Assembly: GCA_947846985.1 (NCBI GenBank) | Contig: CANTUZ010000011.1 | Span: forward strand, 12,822,096 to 12,886,095 | Direction: 5' to 3' | DNA length: 64,000 nt | DNA from: Fratercula arctica | Lineage: Eukaryota; Chordata; Aves; Charadriiformes; Alcidae | In this document: piece after piece, positions 23,820 to 36,100 of the stretch | How the letters are laid out: each line of letters starts with the position of its first letter | Position numbering within the stretch: the stretch's first letter is position 1 | Notes under the pieces: generated by a model | Told to the model about the DNA's origin: nothing | The model's database searches: none | The model's input: only the letters and a program-made list of their open reading frames with translations | Translations under genes and position numbers: made by a program

Positions 23820-25734
23820 AGCAGCAGTGATGCAGAGCCTGGCAGCGCAACGCAGAGCCCGGCAGCGTTGAGGGTCGGGAACAGCCACAGCCAGCACGTG
23901 GCAGAGACCAGCCGGGACGGGGTGTCTGCAGCCATCCTCACGCGTCTCCCTCCAACCTGCCGCAGAAGAGAGCTCTTCCTCCTGTTGTCAAGGGTATTGT
24001 ACACTGCCGTGATCGTGCTCATTACAGAGCTTTCACCCCTTAGATGTGAACAGGGATTTGTATAGAGCAAGTGAAAGCAAAATAGATAGCTGCTGCTGGA
24101 TTTTCTAAACAAGCCTTTCAGAGCTGCTGGCTTCTTTTTCATATGCAGATAGGACGGAAGTACCTTGAAATATTTAGGCGGAACTGCACAAGAGACACTG
24201 AACTGGGGATGGCAATCATAACAGAGTGAATTTTTACCATTTTCAAAGCCTTTTCCTGCACCAATACTTCCCAAGAAAGCCATCGAAAAAATTGGGATGA
24301 CTATCTTGATTTTGAAGTTGGAGAAGGAATGACAGGAACAGGACTGGAATATGGATCAAACATGACACAGATCAGAAAGGTAGTTTGATGGAAATAAGCT
24401 GGAGGAGATACAGCGGCTCTATCTACCTTGGACCATGGCATTAGTTGTGACCGCTGTACACAGCTGAGGTGACTTTCAGAACGTACCAGAAAGGGGGGTC
24501 AGATCTGTGGCATCCTCAGGATGACGCAGGCACCATGGATGAGACAGTCAGAAACGGGACCTGTTCATTCTGTCCTTGCACCAAAACAACTGGATCTGGA
24601 CTATCCTCATGACTTGATGATGTCTGGGTTCTCCCTCAGTCACTTGCTCATGCAGAAAGTAGCTTCTTCATGCTTCTTCAGGAGGATGCTGACGTACCCA
24701 TGCTGAGGTGTTTTTGAGGCTTTAGGACAGTCTCATCCAGAAAGCTGCCTGTTCCAGATCTCTGGGATCTGGGAACAGTACTGGTGAAGCTGAGATTTGG
24801 CAATGGTGACCTTTTTTCCCATGGAATTCACAGCAAAGCTTGAGCAGCATTGGAGATCAAGTGAGAGAGCGTAAGCAGGGTTAACTTATCCTCTTCAGGT
24901 TCCCTTTTATCATCCTGCAGCATGGGGACTGGCTGTAACTTGAGAGGCAATTCCCAGCAGAAGCCCCAAGTCAGCACAAATGTCAGTTCAGATGTACTTA
25001 GCAGCAGAAATTTAGCGGCATCAGTATCTTCTTCACAGTTTGCAACGAACCAGGGGCCTTGTGATGGAGCCGTGATTTATGGTCTCTTTTGGTCCATCAG
25101 CTGGAGTGGGAATAGTACTACCTCCCCTGCTGCCTAGGGAGAAGCCCATTTATGGTTCCCTGTTTGCTCACATGGATATCCCAGGCATGTATGATTTACA
25201 GCAGATATTCCTCTTTCCTTTCTGAAACAAGCAGCAAAGACAAAACAGAGTCACTACAGCATCACCATCTGACTTTGCTACTCAGTCTCCATTGGTACTG
25301 CCTAGGGAGAAAGAGGCCCTGCTGTGGAGCGACATCCCAAGTGACACGTCCAGACCAGGCCAGAGGAGCTTCATCTTAACCATGCCTAATTTCTCCACCA
25401 TCTGCCATGGTGATTGACGCAAAAAGAGACCTCTCTAACCCATCCAATTTGAAGATCCCCACCTTCTGATAAATGCATAGTCTTTGTGTTGATCAGATAC
25501 CCCAGGACAGAGCACCCATCCCTCAGGATGGATATGGGCCATCTTCTACGGAACAGAAAGAAGGCACAAAAAAATGGTGCCTTTGAGCTATTATCTAGTT
25601 CTCTCTAGAGAAGAAATCACCCATAGGAGGTGCCGGAGCCACTGAGAGGCTTCTCTTTGTCTACTCTGTTCAAGGAAGGTTAATTCATACTGGAGCAGGC
25701 ACAAAAATAAGCAGCAAAGAGGGTTTTCTGGAGA
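23820..25734. other. unique DNA, nothing firmly recognised
   Basis: No CR1 tail or simple repeat was seen. An open frame without an ATG at 24230-24388 (+) has a protein-like composition but no convincing acceptor (see findings). The remaining frames look random. Confidence 0.45.
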
Positions 25735-25985
25735 GGAGATGTGCTGCTAGGCAAGATGAGACTAGAGTTTCGCTTGTTTAGCCCAGGAAAGGAAGACTGG
25801 GAGACATGGGATCATCCTGCATCACAGTGGTGGCTTAATAGCTGGGATGGAAAATCATGTGTAAACTAAAGGACAATACCAGCACTAAGACAAGAGGGTG
25901 AAGATTGGTCAGGGATAGATTTAGTGCAGGAGGTTTAAAGGTCAGAGCTGTGAAGTTCTCCAACAGTCACCCAGTTAGTGTACTG
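25735..25985 (+). mobile_element. ancient CR1-family LINE remnant
   Basis: The order of words matches an old amniote CR1 family and not the avian subfamilies elsewhere in the window: 'gagactagagtttcgcttgt', 'agcccaggaaaggaagactg', 'gggagacatgggatcatcct', 'aactaaaggacaataccagc', 'actaagacaagagg', 'gtgaagttctcc'. It is strongly diverged and has no octamer tail. Assignment is by recall of the older CR1 consensus, and the boundaries are approximate. Confidence 0.6.
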
Positions 25986-28759
25986 GTGTGCACTGGGACA
26001 AGCACATTAGCTCTGTAGCACGGAGCTTGATCTGTCCTCAGAGGAACACTCTGTCCCAACATTCACGGTACAAGTGTTAGAGGATGGTTCCCTTTTTCTC
26101 ATTTGGGAGCACTGCGAGGAGGTTTGGAGCACAGCAGGGACAATGTTTCTGTAAGAACCCTGTGCTAGCAACCCAGAGTGCCTGATTGGGAGCAGATTAA
26201 AGGACAATTTCCCAGAGAACGGTGGATTATTTGAGTCTTTATAGTTCTGTTCTGAAAGGACAAATAATATCTCTCAAGAAAGAGCTGCTGTACATCTGAG
26301 TACATCAGCTTCCAGCTGCTCAGACTTTCACAAGAGTTGTGTCTATTCCCAGCCTTGTTCTGCAGGAACTGAATGCATTAGAAGTAAAGCAGACCAGACT
26401 ATTGCGTTTCTCTCTTGTATGCCCGCTGCTTTTCTTGCAAAGATACGTCCCGTGCCTCAAATGTGAAGCCTCCAGACCTCTCAAAGAGGGGAAAAAATTC
26501 AGTCCAGTGGATAGGAGGGGGCAACCCTTCAGGACTACTCCCTGCCCCATGTTTCACTGCAGTCCACCCTCCTTTCTCAGGTCACCCCATGCCTTACAAG
26601 ACTCACAATAGCTTTGGAAACTCTCACATTGGTCATGTAGATGGGATTCATTTCATCTTACTTACAGCATCTGAAAATGGCGTTTTTAGTCTAAGCTGGT
26701 CATGTAGGCTCTCCAGGGTCCAGGGTGAGAGGTGGGCATCTTTGCAGCAGTTCAGCTCATCCTAAAACAGGTGAGTTTCTCTGTGTACGTAAGAACCTAG
26801 ATGATCAACTAGAATTTGTGTACAAGCTTTACAGGTAAAGTATGTAGTGTAGTTTAAAATACCATCCCCTAAAACTAAAACTGGGAGAGCATTTTTCCTT
26901 GCTTGTTCATTCCCTTCCTCTCAATGCATCTTCCTTTGCACCAGCACAAGCGCTAGTGTGACCACACAACAAGCCACATGAGAGAATTCAAGTTGGATGA
27001 AACCAAACCCAGACTGCTCTAAACCCATATCAGTTCTCTACATGTCCTCATGGATGCTGTGCTGGCTTGAGGACGGGTCTGGCAGGGAGCAATCTGCAAA
27101 GGGCAGGAGAGGAGTCATGTGACTGTTTCAGCAGCACTGCTCTTTAAAACAAGCATCAAACTCCAGCATGAGTTGAAGCCCACTTTGTAGAGTCACAACA
27201 CAGTGCATCACAGTTAAAAAGCATGGCATTATAGAAAGACTTCCCCGGATTTGTAGCTGGCATCAGATTTTGAGATTTGTGTTATGAAGTACAAGAGCTC
27301 CAGCTAGCACAAACTGTATTTATCTTGCTTGCATTGATCCTTACTCTGCCACAGTAATTTATTGTCTTTAAGGATTCTCGGGAGTTTTAATGTAAGTCTT
27401 CAATGATAGGAAAAAAAAAAGCAGCAAAATCATTGGTTGCTATGTGCAAGCATGAGAATTCGTGCTGGGGAGCCAGAAGGCTACAGCCACCCAGAGAACG
27501 GGACTGTAGGATGGTGCCGATGCCAGAGCACTCAGAGGCTGAGATTTCTTTATCTGCATGTCACCATGACACACTCTCATGAAAGGGTGGCTTTCTGCAA
27601 ATACACCCTCACTCTCTTTCTGGTATGGAGAGGGAGGACTAAAACACTGCGGTCCAGCAGTTTGTCCTATGAACAGCATTCGCAAAACCATACCCTCAAC
27701 AGCCTCCATGGCAGTAGAGGCTCCGAGGGTACCCAGTTGCCATTGTTTTTCTCTGCCATGCTTTTTCCTTAAGAAAGATGACAGTGTGAATGTGATTGGA
27801 GGCAGATATGTCTGAACTGTAAGGATTTTAACATATACTTCTACACACACCCCCCACCTTAAGCCAGCTACTGATATCACGCCGGGGCTGCATGCAGATT
27901 TACAAACTGTGCTGCTAAATTAGTCTCACCACCCAGTGTGAGGAAAGTTCAGAAGAAACCCAGGCTTCTGCTTTGCATATCTACAACACAGAGCTGAGCC
28001 CTTTAATGGGCTCCTCTGATGTCCAGAAGCTGCTAATGTTCAAGTCGTCAACACCAAAAAAATGTTGGAGAAAACAACTGAAAATGTGTCCCATCATCAC
28101 CACTGAGAGTGATGATTTTTCCCCGGCAAAAACTGACATGACAACAAAGCATAACTATCACTTTCTAAATAGGATGAGGCCAGTACAGACATTTATCCTA
28201 TGGTGAACAGCCCTGTCCAGGTAGTAGAAAGGGCAGACAGGCTCCAGCTTTGTAGATGAAGAGGAGGTCCATTTTACAGGCTCCTGCCACAGTTGTGCTG
28301 CTTTGAACAATGGGGGTGAGAGCAAAGGCAAATATCAGGACAAACTGGACAAGACTGTGAGCTGCAGGCTTTGAGGCTTTGTCTTAGCTGGAAATATTTA
28401 TTTTTTTTTTTTTTTTTTTTTTTTGTGGGTGTCACCAGGGAAACAGAAGCAGAAATGACAAATGCTTTCAATTTGTCAACATTTTCCATGGATATTTTTG
28501 GTCTTCTGGTGAAAAACAAAGCATACATATTTCTCAGTTTTAAACTATCCCATTCCATTTCCAAACTGAATGTGGAACTGCTGTCAGAGGGCTGAAGGCA
28601 CAGGTGGGGTTCCTTAGATGTCCCTTGTCACTTTGGACCACTGTCTTCTCTTGGCTCCTTGGCTGGCCTCCATCCCGTGAATTATCATCACCTCTCCTTG
28701 GGCAGAGCCACCAACCTGTGTCACAACAGCCTTTGCCTCCTTGAATTGACATCTGGGGC
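25986..28759. other. unique DNA with one poly-T tract
   Basis: About 2.8 kb. Apart from an A10 run near 27411-27420 and the T24 tract at 28401, I see no repeat. Overlapping frames at 27437-27880 on both strands have no motif. Confidence 0.5.
28401..28424. repeat. poly-T tract (T24)
   Basis: Twenty-four consecutive T on the + strand. It gives rise to poly-Phe and poly-Lys in the overlapping open frames, which are therefore artefacts. Confidence 0.95.
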
Positions 28760-29188
28760 TACTGGAACACCTCTCTTATGAAGAAAGGCTGAGGGATTTG
28801 GGTCTTTTCAGTCTGGAAAAAAAGAAGACTGAGGGAGGGGATCTTATCAACGCTTATAAATAGTTAAAGGGTGGGTGTCAGGAGGACGGGGCCAGGCTCT
28901 TTTCAGTGGTGCCCAGGGACAGGACAAGGGGTAACGGGCACAAACTTGGCCATAGGAAGTTCCACCTCAACATGAGGAGGAACTTCTTTCCTTTGAGGGT
29001 GGCAGAGCCCTGGCACAGGCTGCCCAGAGAGGTGGTGGAGTCTCCATCTCTGGAGACATTCCAAACCCGCCTGGATGTGTTCCTGTGCAACCTGCTCTGG
29101 GTGACCCTGCTCTGGCAGGGGGCTGGATGAGATGATCTCCAGAGGTCCCTTCCAACCCTACGATTCTGTGATTCTGTGGTTCTGTGAT
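28760..29188 (+). mobile_element. CR1 LINE, 5'-truncated
   Basis: The copy runs from 'actggaacacctctcttatg' through 'ttcagtctggaaaaaaag' to the ccagaggtccc block and three ATTCTGTG-type octamers (29163-29188). It is the same subfamily as 4443-4949 and nearly identical over the shared 3' 280 bases, so the two copies are probably young relative to others here. Confidence 0.95.
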
Positions 29189-31684
29189 CTGGCAGAGCAC
29201 CATGGCCCAGAAGGGGAACGTGAAACACCTGAGCTGCAACTCAGATCTCCACTCAAGACAAACTGATTTTAAACAGTTTTGTTTCCAGTGCAATTTCATT
29301 TTATAATAGAGAGCCTTATTCTTGGCTAGGAAACAGGTGACTTTGTGGGGAAAAAAGGTTTGGTGAAAGAATCTGTTTTTCTATGTATTTTTAAGAGGAA
29401 AAATACAGACTTTCCTTCCTGTAAAACACTCTCAGTACAATCTTTTGATTTGTGAAGTTAATCTGGAAGAAATCGTAGGAAGTGAATTGAGGAGCTATGA
29501 GCTGCTAGGACTTTCCTTAGCTAAGAGCCATGTCTCTGGAGATTATGTTTAGCTGGACCGATAAATCCTGCTGAGATTTCTACGCAACTGTCTTGTGGAG
29601 AGCAAAGCTCCTTGATTATCCTGTTGCTATTTGTCAAATGCAAAGGACCATGTGAAAAATCATTTTCAGCCTTCAGAATTACTATACTTTCCCTCTGCTT
29701 TTGATGTCTGAGGAGAAAATAGTCCTGTGAAGCAACTTGATTTCTTCAGAGCTATTAACAAATCTTTCAGGGTCCCAGGGTGACATAACAGGTCTGGGCT
29801 GACTCATTCCATTTAAGAGTGTCTCCTTCCAGACAGAAATAGCTCTGTGTGCAGCCATAAAAAAAGTGAATCAATTAATGTCTTTTATTAACTAGAAATG
29901 CAGATAAATCCCCTCAATCAGAGGAACGCAAATTGCTAGCTCCCATTCCTTCTCCCTCCCCGTTCTCTTTGTATCTGGCTTCTTCTCTAATAGTTCTTTT
30001 TGGATGTTGACTCCAGGTTCACGTGGCTATTTTTGCAGCTGAGTCTCAGACGTTCTGGGTTCAAGAAATATATGTCAAGAAGATACTGAATCACGCTCTA
30101 GGAGAATAAGGAGTTTAAAAATTATCTTGGCCAGGGAGCACCAAGTTAAATAGGAGCGTAGGCTGGACTGGGAGAATGAGGCAGAGGTAATGGCTTCACA
30201 TTGAGTATGTGGGTGCATGGTAGGAACTCAATGAAAATGCATCCTATGCACACACGTTAGTGGTATTTATATTAAAGAACAAGGCACACTGCTGCTGGCT
30301 TAACTGTGACTGCAGCCTCCTCCCTTGCTGGGATCTGATCAGTTGGGTCCCAGAATGTATTTCCCTGTAATTGAAGGAGGAAAAGCACTTCATTTTCCTC
30401 CCCACTCTGGCCAGCACACCGTGTTCCTGCAGCCTGTCACCCCGCTGGGACCAGGTGTCCCCAGCGCCGCTCCATTCCCCGGCACCAGCCATCGCCCGCA
30501 TCCAGAGCTGCCTCTGTCCCACGGGCTCTAGGCGTTGTTGTCCTGGTGAATCCTGTGAGCTCAAGCTTGAGGATGTCTGGGAATGCACTTCGACTGTGCC
30601 TTTTTGTTGTAGTACCCATCTCCTAGTACTTAGAGGCCTGAAAGTACCATAGTGAGGGTCCGTATTTCCATTGCAGCCTCTTATGCAGTAGTCAAACGTT
30701 GTCAGCGAGCACTAGCCAAGGGCATTTTGGAATCCGTTCTTTTCACTAAGCGGGGCACCAATGACTGGCCATACACACAGATAAGGTTTAGTCCAAAAAC
30801 CTACTTGCTGCTATTTTTAAAGGGGAAAAAAAAATACCTTCTCTAAATAATCTCTACATGGAAATAGGTACATGAGTCAGAATGCACATTGAGAAGCAGG
30901 CAGGAAAGGCTTTAAATAATAGGATTCATTCAGCTAAAGCATCTAATCACCCCTGAAAGTGAAAGATTAGTTAAAACAAAGGAGTTATTATCTAGGAAAG
31001 TAAAAAGGGAATTTGAATTTGTTCGTTTCCCCACACAGCGAGTACAGGGAGTCTGCATTTCATTATGCGCTAACCTGAAGGGCTCCAATAGCCCCCACGG
31101 TGGAAAGAGAACTACAACGATTTATGAATGCCTGCAAAAATATCTCCCTGCACCATTGCTTCATTTTAACCTGCTTTCCAGGAGAGCAGCTTGAGAGGGA
31201 GCAGCAGAGGAAGATCTATCCAGGCTCGTGTCTGGGAGCATCTGGAAAAACACAGTGCAATCCACAAAGAGTGGCTCAGTGTAAGGATTTTAAATCAAAT
31301 GCAAACAGCCTCCACTGCACTGTTCACACAGTGGGTTGAAATGGAACTTTTGGGCAGCAGAATATTTAGAAAAGTTTTGGTTTACTCCTTAAAAAATAAA
31401 AAAAAAATCCAGACCTGCTGTGCAATAAAAAGAAATGATAGCCAAGGAAACTGATTTTAATTAAAAACAAAACCACAAACCTGGTTATTACTAACAATTT
31501 CCTCTGCTTTAATAGTTTGGATTTTTGCTCCAATCTTTTCCTTCAAACTTGAGATTTATTCTGCTACATTTTTAAATGATGAATATGGATTACTTGAACT
31601 TTCAGGCTTCATTTATTATCTGCCCATGCTAAAGATGTTACTGTAGCCTCTGATCTATGCTGACACTCAGTGGAAAAAATCAGC
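29189..31684. other. unique DNA
   Basis: About 2.5 kb without recognised repeats. The parts at 29840-29940 and 30870-31075 are AT-rich with many homeodomain-type TAAT cores and read like conserved non-coding DNA (inference). Frames at 30244-30652 lie on both strands and have no motif. Confidence 0.45.
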
Positions 31685-31700
31685 TTTTTTTTTTTTTTTT
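31685..31700. repeat. poly-T tract (T16)
   Basis: Sixteen consecutive T on the + strand. Confidence 0.95.
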
Positions 31701-31781
31701 CCTCAAGCATGTGAACTTTGAGGACAGTGTGATTCTGCGTAACTGGGAGGTAGGAAGAAGAATGGAGAACGAAGACTGATA

Positions 31782-31847
31782 GACTGATACTACTAACAAT
31801 TTATATACAATGCTGACTGATACTACTAACAATTTATATACAATGCT
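31782..31847. repeat. 33-bp perfect tandem duplication
   Basis: A 33-base unit beginning GACTGATACTACTAAC and ending ATATACAATGCT is present twice with no mismatch, at 31782-31814 and 31815-31847. Perfect identity suggests a recent duplication. Confidence 0.95.
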
Positions 31848-31913
31848 GGCATCTAAATTCCCTGCATTCGATGTCTGGAAATTTCATATAGCTGTGCAAA
31901 ATCTAGTTTGATT

Positions 31914-32035
31914 GACCCCTTTTATAGGTAGGGAGACAGACACGGAGAAGTAAGGATATTTACACACGCTTGTACAGCTCAGTGGTAGGGCTGGGACTGG
32001 GAACCTGCTTGATTTCTGTGTGCTGATACTGGATG
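31914..32035 (-). mobile_element. MIR-like SINE remnant
   Basis: The order of words matches the reverse strand of the MIR core and 3' part: 'ccccttttataggtaggg', 'gagacagacacggagaagta', 'tgtacagctcagtggtaggg', 'ctgggactgggaacctg'. These correspond to the 'cccattttacagatgaggaa ... gaggcacagagag ... cagctagtaagtggcag ... gctgggattcgaacc' pattern. It is diverged and lies about 115 bases from the CR1 copy at 32151. The call is by recalled consensus only. Confidence 0.55.
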
Positions 32036-32150
32036 AATTAAAACAACGCGGGTGTTGTGGAGTAGATGCAAACACCAATTGATACATCCAGCGGCCAGTA
32101 CAATGCATGTGCAACATCCTTACCTTTGATTTCATCATTGAGTTTGCCAA

Positions 32151-33051
32151 ATCATAGTATCACAGAATCATTGAATGGTTTAGGTTGGAAGAGATCTTAA
32201 AGATCATCTCATTCCAACCCCTGCCCTGGGCAGGGACACCTCCCACCAGACCAGGTTGCTCCAAGCCCCATCCAACCTGGCCTTGAACACCTCCAGGGAT
32301 GGGGAAGCCACAGCTTCTCTGGGCAACCTGGGACAGGGGCTCACCACCCTCACAGCAAAGAATTTCTTCACAATATCTCATCTAAACCTCCCCTCTTTCA
32401 GTTTAAAACTGTCACCCCTCATCCCATGGCTCCCCTCCCTGATCCAGAGTCCCTCCCCATCTTTCCTGTAGGCCCCCTTTAGGGACTGGAAGGGGCTCTA
32501 AGGTCTCCCCAGAGCCTTCTCTTCTCCAGGCTGAACCCCCCCAACTCTCTCGGCTTGTCCTCACAGCAGAGGGGCTCCAGCCCTCTGAGCATCTCTGGGG
32601 CCTCCTCTGGACCCACTCCAACAGCTCCGTGTCCTTCTGCTGTTGGTGCCTCAGCGCTGGAGGCAGCACTGCAGGGGGGTCTCCCCAGAGCAGAGCAGAG
32701 GGGCAGAATCCCCCCCCCTCGCCCTGCTGGACATGCTGCTGAGGATGCAGCCCAGGGTCCGGGGGCTTTCAGGGCTGTGAGTGCACATTGCTGGGTCGTG
32801 TTGGGCTTCTCATCCACCAACACCTCCAGGTCCTTCTCCTGCAGGCTGGTCTCCATCCATTCTCCTCCCAGCCTGGATTTGTGCTTGGGATTGCCATGAC
32901 CCATGTGCAGGACCTTGAACTTGGCTTTGTTGAATTTCATGAGGTTTGCACGGGTGCACCTCTCCAGCCTGTCCATGTCCCTCTGGATGGCTTCCCTTCC
33001 CTCCAGCGTGTCGACCACACCACACTGCTTGGTGTCGTTGGCAAATTTGCA
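32151..33051 (-). mobile_element. CR1 LINE, minus strand, with 3' part of ORF2
   Basis: Read on the minus strand, this copy starts inside the reverse-transcriptase palm region (near 33051) and ends in the 3' tail at 32151-32180 ('cacagaatcattgaatggtt' is the reverse of the octamer/ATTC tail). The 3' part is the subfamily of 18178 and 40606. The 5' end is truncated within ORF2. A trinucleotide microsatellite lies about 65 bases beyond the truncation point. Confidence 0.95.
32479..33051 (-). pseudogene. CR1 reverse transcriptase remnant (decayed)
   Basis: The minus-strand frame retains the end of the CR1 ORF2 reverse transcriptase: a motif C region reading FANDTKQCGVV, then MKFNKAKFKVLHMG, then the SRLGGEWMETSL segment of the post-palm region. 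In a working CR1 enzyme motif C reads F-A-D-D and carries two catalytic aspartates. Here the first is asparagine (FAND), so activity would be lost. The frame then runs into the 3' UTR of the element. The open frame continues to 33081 only by chance, beyond the CR1 boundary. Confidence 0.85.
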
Positions 33052-33117
33052 AGAAAAATCAAGAGTTCCAGCAAGATGCATCCTTTTTTACTTATATTCA
33101 AAGAAAGGTATTATTCA

Positions 33118-33198
33118 TTGTTGTTGCTGCTATTGTTGCTGTTATCATCATCATCATCATCATTATTATCATTATCATCATTATCAACATTATTATCA
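33118..33198. repeat. compound trinucleotide microsatellite (TTG/ATC/ATT)
   Basis: TTG/CTG units pass into (ATC) and then (ATT/ATC) units. The overlapping open frames translate as poly-Leu/Ser, poly-His/Tyr and poly-Ile and are artefacts of this repeat. Confidence 0.93.
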
Positions 33199-36100
33199 AA
33201 AAGATAAGGAGACCATCTCTTCTAGTGAGGGCAGGTGGCAAGTTGTTAGTTGAGAAAGTGGCATTTGGTTTGACAAGACTCTGTTCCTTGGGGAAAGAAA
33301 CAATTAATAGTCATACTTGTATTTAGTCAGTAGATCTGGATAACATCCACTTAATGTGTCAACAGAGTTAGCAAATAAGTATTCCACACCTCCGCCAACT
33401 CTATTGAAGAGCCACGGAGAACAACAAGGTACAGGAAGCAGTCACATGTAGTACCAGTATTTGAGAAAGGGATGAACAGTTGTCCTGGCAGTGGTCGTCT
33501 GGTAAGTCTGATTTAATCCTCAGTACATGCTTCATTATTACAAGCAGGAAGTATAAACAAGAGTGGGCATGAAACCAGAATTTACAGTAAAAATGGTGGA
33601 AATTTTATGTTTGTAAAGAAGGTACAGAATATCCTTAGAGGACAAAGAAAATTGCACCCATCAGATAGATGTTCTACTGATAAAATGCTAGATCTGTGGG
33701 ACAGAGGTGTAGATGCAGGCTTTTCCCTCCCTTGGGGTGAAGAGCAACCATAAAAACCCATCAGTCCTTTGTATCCCTGCCCACAAAAAGCTGTGTGGAA
33801 TCAGAATCAGACACACTTTGTCTTGATTTCAGCTGAATGTTTCTGAATATTCCAGTCTTATGAAATCCTTCACACAATTAATTCAAATTGTCTTGGAGAC
33901 GAGTGCTGACTGGGCAAGAGCAAAAACTGGGCAAAAGACTGCAATCAACAGATAATGATACACTGCAGCATTTCAGTTAACAGAAGGAGCTGTAAAAGAG
34001 TGTTAAAAAAGGCCAGTATTTGCTCCCGTCTCTTCTCACTCACATTAACCATCCCACGGAGAGGAGGCCATGTGTTAATTACATCCACACCAAAAGCTGG
34101 GTGTAAAAATTTGACTCTGGCCTCGTGCCTGGGGTAAAGACTCAGCAAGTTTCTTCTCTCATCATGCTTTGAAGAATCCTGTGAAATCTTGATTTATTTT
34201 TCCTTGAAGAGCTTTCTCTGGTGGCTGGACAAGTTCCTTTGCCAGGGAAAGAGAGAGGCAGGTCCTGCCACAGGTACTGCTGCAAGCAGAGCTTAGCCTT
34301 GGAGCAATGGTCCTCACAACTGTAGGACTCTAAGGGTGCCTCAAACACTTGATTCAGATGCTAAAGATGCTAAGCCATCTCTGCCTCCATGCCCTCTAGC
34401 GAGGTATGAACTGGGCAACACCAGGGTCAAACGTGGATTTAGTAGTGCTGGTGTAGAGAAGGCAGCAACTTTGACACTTTGCCAAATGTCTTCAACTTAG
34501 TAAGTGCACAAGTTCCCAGGAGCCTGGGCAGAGTTCAGGAAACTGCTAGTTTTTGTGGTCTCCATGCAGAGGCACAGAACTAGCTTGTCCTGTGGGCAGG
34601 AGCTGGAAAAAAAATAATTGCATTAGCCGCTCTCTATCAGCAGGACTTCTGCAGATGCCACCAACAAGGCCATGCTCACGCCTGTGCAGCAGGGGGAAAT
34701 TTAGTGGAAATTTCGCTCAAGACAAATCTCCAAAGCCCTCATCTGATCCCAAGTGAGACCATCCAGGACGTTCTCAGTAGCAATATTGGAGAGATGGAGA
34801 CTAGGAGAGGGCCACATGAGAAAACACCCCATGTGTCTTGCCCAAGGAGGATGGTAGAAAACCACTGTCGAGCAGAGCTGATAGGAATCTGAGACCCCTC
34901 TTCATCTTACATATATTTGCAGGAGATCTCAAGAGCTCAAGTTGTACTCTGAAAAGCTGATGGGGAAAAACACAGCCTGCAGAATGCCTGGAGAAGTAAT
35001 CAGTGCCGCTGAAGGGCAAACGAAATGTCAAAAGGGCTCAGGCCATCTGTCTTCCATCTGCTTGACCTCTCCTCAGAAGCACTCCTATTTTGTGGAGAAG
35101 TCATCCAGCTCTTTAGTGACCACAGAACAGGCCCTATGGCTCAAGGGGTAAAAAAAGGTTGAACGTCACAGATTGATAGAATTACAGAGCTGAAAGAACA
35201 GCAGCAGCTTACAAATTGTAGTTAGCCTCTCATTATTACGGTTGAGTGATGACTGTATATATGAGGGATTATTTAACAATAAATGTCATATTTACATAAC
35301 ATATAGGATGATACTAGCAAATGTAACAGGGAAATACAGGAATAATAAGGAAAGAAAAATTTGGGTTGAAAAACAGGAAAATAAAGGCATTTAGAAAGAT
35401 TTCTGTTATTTGAATCCTAGTGGTATCACTGGCAGTCAGGGTGTTTAAATCCCCTGGAGACCACTGGAATTACTAACCTTTAAGCTAAATTGATACCAAC
35501 TACATTGCTGGGGCTGCCCTATTTTACTGGAGGAAAAGGAATTGTGCAGTAGTGATGTTGTAACTTTGGGATTTGCTTTCAAGAATAAATTGGTGTGAGT
35601 GCAGAATTCCTTTTATCAAGTATCACTTATCCAAGAAGAACAAAGATGATCCATCCTGGCTGCTGCCATGGACTGTTAGCCCAATACTCTTGTCAATATC
35701 TTGAATCTGTGGTCTCAGATCAACCAACCTTCTGTGTATATAAATGATGTGAGGACATCCATAAAGCAAACCAGTTAGAAAGGCTCCCAAGAAAATTACA
35801 GAGATCGAGCAGCTATTCTAGCTAATAAAGCCTGTCAGAGTGGGTATGTAGTTATAGCATGTCCCATTATTTTTTTACCTCATTATGGAGTTATTACCAG
35901 TTTCAGCAGACCAAAGGGACTAAATAAGCATCGTCTGGGTGGGATTGCCAGAGTACCTCTGTGACTAGCCAGATGACTGATGAGTCTGAGCTGAGGACCT
36001 GTAGCAGCAGCCACACATGATGCACCAGCTCCAGCTGGAATTGCATATCGAGTCCTCCTCCATGGGGTTTTGGCTAATTGGCACGAATGAGAGCTAAAGA

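Noticed and set aside
23702..24283. 193-codon minus-strand open frame
   Set aside because: It reads through the CR1 3' scrap at 23759-23819 in a non-coding part of the element and has no recognisable motif.
32946..33326. 126-codon + frame and its overlapping frames of 116 and 139 codons
   Set aside because: They consist of antisense CR1 sequence and translated trinucleotide repeat (poly-Ile/His/Leu).
35160..35200. Possible minus-strand CR1 tail (cacagattgatagaattacagagctg)
   Set aside because: The octamer pattern is not maintained and no CR1 body follows.
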